Of a stretch of DNA of 64,000 nucleotides, positions 55,075 to 64,000 are shown piece after piece. Both the position numbers and the translations under genes were made by a program. A model generated the notes under the pieces. It had not been told where the DNA came from and did not search any database. It was given only the letters and a program-made list of their open reading frames with translations. The stretch is from Nigrospora sphaerica (Eukaryota > Ascomycota > Sordariomycetes > Amphisphaeriales > Apiosporaceae). Every line of letters begins with the position of its first letter. The stretch's first letter is position 1. The stretch spans positions 186,001-250,000 of the forward strand of contig JAGVVL010000029.1 in assembly GCA_018287875.1 (NCBI GenBank), in the 5' to 3' direction.

Positions 55075-55763
55075 ATGTCTTCCGCTGATACCCTATTAGA
55101 AACACTACCACTATATTTTAAAGACAAGATCACTGAGTGTATATTAGCGAATGGAGAGCTAACCGTAGAAGTGCCTCGGGATTTCCTTTATGAAGTATGT
55201 AAAACACTTCGCCATGATCCGGCTTTTTCATTTGATATGTTAGTCGATCTTTGTGGCGTAGACTACCAACAGTATGGTAGTAGTGAATGGATAACAGACC
55301 AAGCGACGCAACGAGGATTTGACCGCGGCGTCACCAAAGATACTGAAGTCGCAAAAGCCACATGGAGGAAAGAACGGTTTGCAGTGGTTTGGCATTTATT
55401 ATCTCTTAAACACAACCATCGCCTCAGACTTCGTGCTTTTGCAGAAGAGGCAGAGCCTATAATGACTAGCGTGGTAGAGATTTGGCCATCAGCTAACTGG
55501 TATGAAAGAGAAGCCTTTGACTTATACGGTATTCGCTTTACCAATCATCCAGACTTAAGACGATTACTAACGGACTATGACTTTAAAGGCCATCCTTTTC
55601 GCAAGGATTTCCCTATGATCGGTAAGGTAGAAGTACGCTACGATAAAATAGAAAAAAAGTTATTTATGAACCTGTTCAATCGGTCACACCTAGAACGGTT
55701 ATCCCTAAAGTCATTCGCTCCTCTACTGAAACAAGTAAGGAAGAAGCCTTCCCTGATAATTAA
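55075..55763 (+). CDS. nuoC: NADH-quinone oxidoreductase subunit C, frameshift near the end as read
   Basis: Peripheral-arm subunit of complex I, here separate from NuoD. FDMLVDLCGVDY near residue 55 and WYEREAFDLYGIRFTNHPDL, RRLLTDYDFKGHPFRKDFPM and KVEVRYD are the family blocks. After an A7 run near 55655 the read frame runs to 55770, but the other frame gives KVIYEPVQSVTPRTVIPKVI and stops at 55761-55763, which matches the normal C-terminus and leaves nuoD to start at 55767. About 230 residues. Confidence 0.93.
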
Positions 55764-55766
55764 CCC

Positions 55767-57019
55767 ATGACACATTCACGCCCTTATACAATAAATTTTG
55801 GCCCTCAACATCCAGCCGCCCATGGGGTATTAAGGTTAATTTTAACTATGGATGGAGAGGTGGTGCAACGCGCTGATCCTCATATTGGATTACTACATCG
55901 CGCGACAGAAAAGTTAGCCGAATCTAAGCCATACAATCAAAACATTGGTTATATGGATAGATTAGACTATGTCTCTATGATGTGTAATGAGCATAGCTAT
56001 GTATTGGCAATTGAAAAATTATTAGGGGTTATCCCCCGAAACGAGCGCAATATATCCGAGTGTTGTTTGATGAAATCACTCGTTTATTAAATCATTTACT
56101 ATGGTTAGGCTCCCATGCGATGGATATTGGGGCAATGAGTGTTTTTCTTTATTGCTTTAAAGAACGAGAATACTTATTAGATTGCTATGAAGCCGTCTCA
56201 GGGGCTAGAATGCATGCTACGTATTATAGACCCGGTGGGGTTTATCGAGATTTACCTCAAAAAATGCCACAATATCAACCTTCGCGCTGGGTATCCAAAG
56301 AAGAAGTAGAGCGTCGAAATGAATCTCGACAAGGTTCTCTACTAGATTTTATTGAAGCTTTTACGGATCGTTTTCCTAAAAGTATTGATGAGTATGAAAG
56401 CTTACTGACTGATAACCGTATTTGGAAACAACGCACGGTAGGGATTGGCGTATTATCTCCTGAAGATGCTATGGCTTTAGGATGTACCGGACCAATTTTA
56501 AGAGGCTCAGGAATTAATTGGGATTTACGGAAAAAACAACCTTATGAAGTATATCCTGAGCTAACATTTAAAATTCCAATTGGGATGAATGGAGATTGTT
56601 ATGATCGGTATTTAGTACGCTTAGAAGAAATGCGGCAATCTAATTTAATTATTCAGCAATGCATTGCATGGTTAAAAGTAAATCCTGGTGAGGTAATATT
56701 AGATGACCATAAAATTACCCCTCCTAAACGTACTTTGATGAAAGGTAATATGGAATCTCTTATTCATCACTTTAAGTTATTTACTGAAGGCTACACCTTA
56801 CCTGCGGGCGAAGCATATGCCTCAATCGAGCATCCCAAAGGAGAGTTTGGTATTTACCTGATTTCTGATGGTGCCAACAAACCGTATCGACTTAAAATTA
56901 GGGCTGCAGGCTTTCCGCATTTAGCCGCGTTAGATAAACTAGTTAGAGGCCATATGCTTGCTGATTTAGTGGCGATACTATCTAGCTTAGATATTGTCTT
57001 TGGAGAAATCGATCGATAA
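55767..57019 (+). CDS. nuoD: NADH-quinone oxidoreductase subunit D, one frameshift as read
   Basis: Quinone-site subunit of complex I, related to the hydrogenase large subunit. [23 protein letters not shown] is the hallmark start (shown by [12 protein letters not shown]), then [25 protein letters not shown]. The frame changes at a C5 run, 56033-56037; the next frame continues [33 protein letters not shown] and ends in [20 protein letters not shown] and VFGEIDR, the usual end. About 417 residues. nuoE starts in the last base of the stop. Confidence 0.95.
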
Positions 57020-57550
57020 TGACTACTTTACCTTCTGATTCTGCATTAGTAGAGACTGCCAATGGGTTGCAGTTATCTCAATCTCTCCAAAAGAGATCGA
57101 TCACTGGCTATCCAAATACCCAGCTAACCAGCGCCAATCAGCTATTATACCTGCTTTGTTAGTGGCGCAACGTTACCACCAAGGATGGCTGCCAACCCAC
57201 CTTATTGATATCATTGCCGATTATATTGGCATGCCACGCATGGCAGCTTATGAAGTCGCTACTTTTTACTCTATGTTAGAGTTAAAGCCAGTTGGCTGTC
57301 ATAAAATCCATATATGTACCAATGTCTCGTGTATGCTGAATGGTTCTGATCGCATTGTGGCGCACTTAGAAAAAAGCTAAATATTAAATTAGGCCAAACG
57401 ACAGCTGATCAACAGTTTACACTTAAAGAAGTAGAGTGTTTAGGGGCATGTATTCAAGCGCCCGTTCTCTCTATTAATGGCCAATATCATGAAAACCTTA
57501 CCCCAGAAAAGATTGATCAATTACTAAAGGATTTAGAAAAAACCGTATAG
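57019..57550 (+). CDS. nuoE: NADH-quinone oxidoreductase subunit E, two frameshifts as read
   Basis: Thioredoxin-like 2Fe-2S (N1a) subunit of the NADH dehydrogenase module. The start is ATG 57019-57021. A G3 run near 57065 shifts the first frame ([20 protein letters not shown]); [17 protein letters not shown] and [19 protein letters not shown] follow. Cluster ligands are C-x4-C (CTNVSC) and CLGAC, the second after another break at an A6 run near 57375. About 176 residues. nuoF, normally next, is absent: the gene is followed by a hairpin and an unrelated convergent gene. Confidence 0.92.
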
Positions 57551-57607
57551 CCTCCTATACGTTTTGAAAAACTGAGGGTCTATAGAGGCTTTTAATTTAA
57601 TAGCTAG

Positions 57608-57642
57608 GTCCCCATACTAACTGACACGATTAGTATGGGGAC
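57608..57642. terminator. Hairpin after nuoE
   Basis: A perfect 13-bp inverted repeat (57608-57620 with 57630-57642) with a 9-base loop, between nuoE and the convergent F-box-like gene, whose stop is at 57648-57650. The position fits a shared terminator. No long U-tract follows. Confidence 0.7.
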
Positions 57643-57647
57643 TCCAC

Positions 57648-60229
57648 TCATCCTGCATTGAAAACCATACGCCATTCACCGCTTGGCAGGTTACTGCCAT
57701 TTTGTGATCTCACTACCGCATTGGTTTGTTTTAAATCAGATGGAGAAGTCGTTACTACTCTATCTGCGTTTAATCCTGGCTTAACTAATAAATCAATTAA
57801 ATCCCCCGATTGAGCTGCATTGCCTGTAGTTGATAGCTTTTCACAATCTCTTCCTGTTGAATATCGTAGGTGTGAATTAGCGCAAAGGCAATGTCTAAAT
57901 ACTGATACGCCGATTCAATCGCATATTCTTTTAGAAAGACCCAAACAGCAGGCGATCTAAATAACGAAAGCACATGCGTTACATGATCTTTAGAGGCTTT
58001 TTGACCCAAATGCTGTAATAAAGCCGGATATTGTTTATTCAAAAAGAACATTTCACTTAATTCTAATGCTTTTAAACGAAATGCATTTCTTAACAAATTT
58101 ATCCTTGGTTCTTTTAGATATGAACCCTCGCTTAACAAATGCGAACTTGGTTTTGTTCGATATAGCATCTTTTCTAACGGTAAACCATGTAGCCTAAAAG
58201 GGTTGCAGATATTTTGTAAAGCATAATGATCTGTCCAAGTATATGACGCATCATGATGCAGTAACTGAAAACTGTTTTGTAATATAAGCGCAAGCATAGG
58301 ATTTACCTCCTGCCTAGTATGGCTACTCTTAGCAAATAAATCTTCCAAAATAGCCCACTGTAACGGCACAATATCCATTAAATGGATGGTAGTATATTCT
58401 ACTTTAGAATAAATAAACTCTAATAAATTTAAGGTGTATTTCCATACTGAACACAATAAATCCATATTGGGTTGAATCAGTTTTTGATCTAATAAACGTT
58501 TACATAGGTACAATACCTCGTTCTTCTTATAAGTATCTTTGTCTAAAAAATTTTGAATAGTCGTATTCCAATCTATGCTTGGGTCTAACAAACCAATATC
58601 TAATAAACCTTGAATGTTAGGGATGGCCTTTTTTCAATTAGTTGAGGTATATTAAAATTTCTTGAGGATAATAGGTGCGCTTGATCCAGTGCCTCGTAGA
58701 TCAAGCCTAAATGATGAACCTTTAACAGATGCAACACCGTAAAAATCTTTTGAGGGTTGGCGATTACTACCATGCTTTTTTCTATAATAGAAGGACATTG
58801 AGCTTGAGCGGCTGCATTCAAAAAATCGATTAAAAAACCTTTTTTATCAAAATAATGAGCATGCGTGGGTAACAATAGCTCAAAGTGCTTAATGACCAAA
58901 AGGCGGCGGGAATGTTCAGCAAGAGGCAACCCTTCCAAGATACTGCGTAAACTATTCGAACTTGCCACACTCCCATGATGTAATAAATCTAATAAATAAG
59001 CAGAATCCGTACTTAAAATATCTTTTACCTGAATACGAGAAACTTTGTTAGGTTCAACGTAAGGCAAGTCCTCCCCTATTATCGCTTGGCAAGTTTGAGA
59101 AAAAAGCGCATGATTTTTAAAAAACGTAACAACCAATTCGCCTCATCACTTAAAATATGCCTTAACCACATAAGAGATGCTTGATTAGCTTCGACATAAA
59201 TGGGATGCTCACTACCTATAGATTGGTAAATTTTAGGAAAAAGTGCATGATTTTTAAAATAGCCTAATAACCAATTTACCTCATCTTCTGAAGGAGATAA
59301 TTGGTGGGTTTGGCTTAATACATGATGAAGATTTTGTACAATACCCTGCCTTTGATGAGCATCCAGTGCTTGTATGACTTTTTCATAAAAGTGATGCCAA
59401 TTTTTACTTTTTTAGTCGCAAAAGGTAAATGAAATAATAGCTGCTCTATAAATGGCATCAGCGGCTCTAGGCCCCAAGCTTGTGTGAGTTGCTCAATAAA
59501 AATAAAGGATCTACTTTTTAAGAAGCTTTGGATCACGTCTTGTTTTGAAGGCCAGATTGTTACTGCTGTCTTTTCCGTCAAATATTGATAACAAACCAAA
59601 AAGGATTGTATTAAAGCACCATCTACTATTTCCCATGGAAAAATATATTCATATACTTGAGTCCCTTTTTGATACAAGAAAAGAGTACCCTGTGTATCGA
59701 CTAAATGACGGATAATGTCTTTTGCATATCTTTGTATTGAGGTATCTAATAACAAGGAAAGACAAAGCTTTGTATTGCCCGTAATAAAAGCCATTTCAAA
59801 TATTTCTTCTGTTGGCTGAATAGAGGACGGTAACCTAGAAAACTGATAGATAGTTTTCGGAATATGGGGTAGCTTCGAACAACCAAGATACAATTCATAA
59901 CTTCCTACCTTATGAATCCAGTGACGTACAACAGCGTATTGTACCATCTCAGGCAAGCCTAAAACCCCCTCCTCGTAACTGCTTAATCGATTTTTATATT
60001 CTTGTTTTATCTTAAAATAGTCGAGATCATGCATTTTTGCATAATAAGAAAGACCTGTTTCCATCATGCTTCTAGCGAGATAGCAAGTATTACGCCATGG
60101 TTGTTTTAAATCTTCTATATTATTTACAAGATAAGAGAAGATCTGGGGAATTAATTCAACCGGTAAAAAGCGCGATTGAGATTTTTGAGATGAGGTGAGG
60201 TCCATACTTGGTACCGAAACATTTTCCAT
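57648..60229 (-). CDS. Large F-box-like protein with an internal repeat, frameshifts as read
   Basis: Several frames join into about 860 residues from ATG 60227-60229 to TGA 57648-57650. Near residue 20 is FLPVELIPQIFSYLVNN followed by DLKQPWRNTCYLARS, which fits the eukaryotic F-box (LPxEL..I..yL ... W...C). The rest is helical. Near 59,080-59,310 two consecutive units share WLLxxFKNHALFxxxxQxIG (residues about 310-400), an internal duplication. Breaks lie at T-runs near 59405 and 59115, near 58615 and at G5 near 57807. No signal peptide or membrane segment. If the F-box is real, the protein could bind host Skp1 and act in ubiquitin ligation, but that is inference. Confidence 0.7.
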
Positions 60230-60439
60230 AATATTTCCTATCGATAAAAATCAATGGTTAGCATAATCCTTGCTATACTACATACCTATATTGTCACTGT
60301 ACTATACCAAGATGAGCCCGTCCATTTATCACGCCTTATGGGGTTAACCATCACCCTATCTAACAATACTCTAGAAAAACTAATTATTATCTATTTTTAG
60401 AGCACATGATTTAAAGTACTGAACCTTTTACATCACCAT

Positions 60440-61806
60440 ATGACATACCCTGATAAAACACTTCCACCTTTAGTACGGATGCAACAAGCGTTCTCATTCA
60501 TTCCAAGCGAGGTAAAACAGCTTTGGATAGGATTTAGCGGAGGATTGGATTCTTCTATTCTCTTACACGCAGCTAAAATGCATTTCTCTCACTACCCAAT
60601 CCGTGCAATCCATATTAACCATGGTCTGCAATCAGAAGCGGTAGCATGGGAAAGACACTGTCATGCATTCTGTCAAACCCTTTCTATACCTTTGGTTAGT
60701 CATTCCGTACATACCTCCTTGCAACAGTATAGAGACTCTGGACGTAGTCCTGAAGAATCAGCCCGTCTAGCACGTTATGCGGCTTTTGAAAATATCATGT
60801 CACCTAAGGATTGTTTATTAACAGGACACCATCTAGAAGATCAAGCAGAAACAGTGATATTACAGCTTATGCGAGGCGCAGGAGTACAAGGCCTTGCAGG
60901 TATGCGTTTATTTAAACAATTAGGTAAAATTTATCATCTACGCCCTTTACTCTACTGGGATCGAGAGGAACGTTTAAGTTATGCAAAAGCACACCAAATC
61001 CAATGGATAGAAGATGCGAGCAACCAAGATATTACCTTCACTCGAAACTTTACTCGACACACTATTTTACCTTTATTAAGTCAGAAGTGGGCTAAGCCAT
61101 ACCAAGCATTATCACGTACCGCAAGCCATGCAGCAGAAGCCAGCCAATTATGTGAGGAAGTTGCTAAAGAAGACTTATTAGCCTGTCAAGTGCACCATCA
61201 ACAACTATGTATTACTTCCTTACTACAATTATCCCGAGTTAGGCAACGCAACCTACTACGCTATTGGATCAAACGTGAACTACATGAGACGCTTAGTAGC
61301 ATCCAATTTAACCAACTAGAAAGTAGCTTACATCGCTCACCTCACCTGTATCCTACCTTTCATTTTAAAAATGCTAGTATTAGCCGCTATCGAAAATATT
61401 TATATATAAGAAGTAAAAATGAAAAAGACAGAGACAAGATAGGCCGTACAATACAATGGAATACTAGTCAACCGTTATCTATTCCGGGGTGGGGAGTATT
61501 AAAAGCAAGCTTGCATAAGGGGAAAGGACTTAAAATCCACCATCTTGATAACCCTCTTATATTAGAGGTGCGTTACCGAATGGGGGAGAAAGAATACACC
61601 CTACAGGCCGTATTGGCTCGCATCCATTAAGTAAATTATTTCAAGAATGGGGTATTCCTCCTTGGGAGCGGAATCAATGGCCTTTGATTTATCAAGCCAA
61701 TCAATTGATAGCAGTGCCAGATTGCACCATTGTCCAACAAATGGCGGCATCTTCAGATGAAATGGGGGTATGGATTAGTAGAACACCCTCCATTACAATA
61801 GGGTAG
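60440..61806 (+). CDS. tilS: tRNA(Ile)-lysidine synthase, one frameshift as read
   Basis: Converts C34 of tRNA-Ile2 to lysidine so that it reads AUA; essential. IGFSGGLDSSILLHAA is the PP-loop ATP site (SGGLDSS), then HINHGLQSEA, ARYAAFENI, TGHHLEDQAETVILQLMRGAG and RPLL. The C-terminal domain (LLRYWIKRELHETLSSIQFN, RMGG) breaks at a G4 run near 61583; the next frame continues RIHPTGRIGSHPLSKLFQEW and GIPPWERNQWPLIYQANQLI and stops at 61804-61806, matching E. coli TilS. Total is about 455 residues. It is 26 bases before prfA. Confidence 0.94.
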
Positions 61807-61832
61807 CGCATTACCACGACTAAGCAAATATA

Positions 61833-62920
61833 ATGAAAGACACACTCTATCAAAAATTATCACTACGTAGTAACGACTATCACAACGTTGCCCGTCAATT
61901 AAGTGATAGCGATATCACGCAGAATTTAGAGAAATTTAAAAAACTGTCTCAAGAGTATGCGAAGTTAAAACCCTTGGAAGAAGGATTTCAAGAATACCAG
62001 AAACTGCAACACGCCCTTTTAGAAAATGCAGCGTGTTTAAAGGATACGGATCCAGAATTTCAAGCACTGGCTGTTGAAGAAAAAACAGTGCTTGAAAACC
62101 AAATACAAGCGCTATCTCAACGATTAGAATATCTGTTGATTCCAGAAGACCCAGATGATGGTCGTAATGTCTTTTTAGAAATTAGAGCCGCTGCAGGGGA
62201 GCAGAAGCTTCGATTTTTGCAGGTGATTTACTGCGCATGTATTTAAGATATGCAGAAGAACAAAAATGGGCGGTCGAAATAATTAGTAGTCATCCTAGTG
62301 AACAAGGGGGCTATAAAGAAGTGATTCTTAAAATTATAGGAGAAGCCGTCTATTCAAACCTTAAATTTGAATCTGGAGCACATCGAGTGCAGCGAGTACC
62401 TACCACTGAAACACAAGGACGACTCCATACCTCAACCTGTACAGTGGCGGTGTTTCCTGAAGTAGAGCTCATTGATGACATGCCAATCAACCCAGAAGAC
62501 TTGCGTATCGATACCTTTAGGGCCTCAGGCGCTGGAGGACAACATGTACAAAAGACAGACTCTGCGATTCGCATTATTCATTTACCAACGGGTTTGAAAG
62601 TAGAGTGTCAAGATGAGCGTTCACAACACAAAAACCGAGAACGGGCTTTATCTTTGCTACAAGCTCGATTACTCGCAGCGACTCGTGAGAAACAACAACA
62701 AGAAGCTGCAGCGACAAGACGAAACTTAGTAGGCACCGGCAACCGATCAGAGCGTATCCGTACCTATAACCTCCCGCAAGGCCGCTTAACGGATCACCGC
62801 ATTCCTTTAACCTTATATCAATTAAGTGCTATTTTAGAAGGTAAACTATCTTTGATCATCGAACCCCTTCGTCAGCACTATCAAATGGAAATGCTCAAAA
62901 ATAATGAGTTAGATACTTAA
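61833..62920 (+). CDS. prfA: Peptide chain release factor 1, one frameshift as read
   Basis: Releases peptides at UAA and UAG. Domain 1 is helical ([19 protein letters not shown]); the frame changes at a G4 run, 62196-62199, where IRAAAGG should continue [19 protein letters not shown]. Then [22 protein letters not shown] holds the codon-recognition tripeptide region (PTT, usually PxT), and [17 protein letters not shown] holds the catalytic [23 protein letters not shown] is the C-terminal mark. About 362 residues. The usual partners hemA and prmC are absent. Confidence 0.96.
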
Positions 62921-62998
62921 AAGAAAGGTTTGCACCGCTACCATATCCTGCATTTTCTATGGCTGACTTAAAACGAAGAACATAGTATAAACTTCGCT

Positions 62999-64000
62999 TT
63001 ATCCTTTCATGGCATCAAAAAATTCTTCGTTGGTTTTGGTTTTTGTTATTTGCTCAATTAAGAATTTCATGCCTGCTACCACGTCCATGGTAGCTAAGAG
63101 ATTGCGTAAAACCCAAGTATTCTGTAATTCTTCAGGACTTACTAATTGATCAGCCCGTCGAGTGCCGGAGGATAACCAATCAAAAGCAGGATAGATGCCT
63201 TTACGCGCTAACTCTAAGTTCGCTCGCATATCCCAGTTTCCAGTTCCCTTTAACTCTTCATAGATGACGTCGTCCATTTTAGAGCCAGTATCTACTAAAA
63301 TCGTAGAAAGAACAGTTAAGCTACCCCTTCTTCAACATTGCGGGCGGCTCCAAAAAATCGTTTTAATGGTTGTAGTGCATTCGTATCAATACCTCCCGTC
63401 AATACCTTACCAGAAGATGGCGTGACTGCGTTATACGCTCGAGCTAGCCTTGTCATCGAGTCCATTAAAATCACCACATCTTGTTTATGCTCTACGAGTC
63501 GTTTTGCTTTTTCAATAGTCATTTCAGCTAACTGAATATAGCGAGTAGGCGGTTCATCAAAAGTGCTAGCGACCACCTCGCCTTTAATCGACCGTTGCAT
63601 ATCTGTTACTTCTTCAGGTCGCTCACCAATTAATAAAACAATCAAATAACATTCGGGATGGTTGGTAATAATAGATTGGGCAATGTTTTTTAGCATCATG
63701 GTCTTACCCACCTTAGGTGGCGATAAGATTAAACCACGTTGCCCCTTACCTAAAGGTGCAATGATGTCAATAATACGCCCTGTCGTCCTTTCAGAATCAT
63801 TTCCTTCCCTTTCTAAGACCAGTCTCTCGTTAGGGTATAAAGGGGTTAAATTTTCGAATAATACTTTGTTCTTGGTTAGCAGCGGATCTTCACGGTTAAT
63901 CGCTGTCACTTGTGATAACGCAAAATAACGCTCCCCTGGCTTACTAGGAGGTCGTATGGTGCCTGTGACAGTATCTCCCTTTCGAAGCCTATAATGTTTT
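62999..64000 (-). CDS. rho: Transcription termination factor Rho, 5' end outside, one frameshift as read
   Basis: Hexameric RNA-DNA helicase that ends transcription. The window holds about the last 335 of about 420 residues; the start is beyond base 64000. [20 protein letters not shown] is the RNA-binding domain, [20 protein letters not shown] is Walker A (PPKVGKT), [17 protein letters not shown] is Walker B, and [11 protein letters not shown] is the Q-loop area. The frame changes at a C4 run (63324-63327); joined, it reads [20 protein letters not shown] and ends [20 protein letters not shown] to FFDAMKG, a normal Rho tail. It is convergent with prfA. Confidence 0.96.

Noticed and set aside
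1..64000. Mass pseudogenisation typical of a young endosymbiont
   Set aside because: Breaks are single-base, in homopolymers, and hit genes without which the cell could not live, while substitutions to stops are rare; sequence error is simpler.

Overview
The window looks like part of the chromosome of an A+T-rich, host-associated gammaproteobacterium. The best guess is a Legionellales-type intracellular symbiont or pathogen near Rickettsiella, Diplorickettsia or Coxiella. Three things point there: the lolB / tRNA-Gln / rplY / pth neighbourhood, a type IV pilus set (pilB, pilC, pilD) with polyamine transport genes, and a large array of ankyrin-repeat genes. The genus is inference; there is no rRNA here to settle it.

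Layout: the first 142 bases hold the start of metK (minus). Next, all on the minus strand, come pilD and pilC, a large ankyrin gene (Ank1), an outer-membrane protein, pth, rplY, tRNA-Gln, lolB and tadA. From about 9.5 to 27.3 kb there is a minus-strand array of nine more ankyrin genes or pseudogenes (Ank2-Ank10). They share a non-ankyrin C-terminal module, and duplication has scattered fragments of tadA and murG among them. After murG come a MscK-like channel and an APC permease. On the plus strand follow def, a PAS-like protein and an MFS transporter. cca and two outer-membrane proteins are minus; mutY and pilB are plus; murB, murC, nuoH and nuoG are minus; folC, two unknown genes, potD and potC are minus; nuoABCDE is plus. 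A large F-box-like gene is minus, tilS and prfA are plus, and rho (5' part cut off) is minus.

The housekeeping genes serve peptidoglycan synthesis (murG, murC, murB), respiratory complex I (nuoA-E, nuoG, nuoH), translation and its quality control (tilS, prfA, pth, def, cca, tadA, rplY), lipoprotein targeting (lolB), repair (mutY), pilus assembly and transcription termination (rho). The ankyrin array and the F-box-like gene are the accessory part and are plausible host-directed effectors.

A caution governs the whole window. Most genes, including essential ones such as murC, murG, prfA, rho, nuoD and pth, are interrupted by single-base frameshifts, nearly always at a homopolymer of 4-8 bases, and the flanking frames join into one normal full-length protein. 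The simplest reading is an uncorrected long-read assembly rather than mass gene death. Split genes are therefore annotated as one gene with the break noted, and the word pseudogene is kept for copies that have also lost sequence or catalytic residues.
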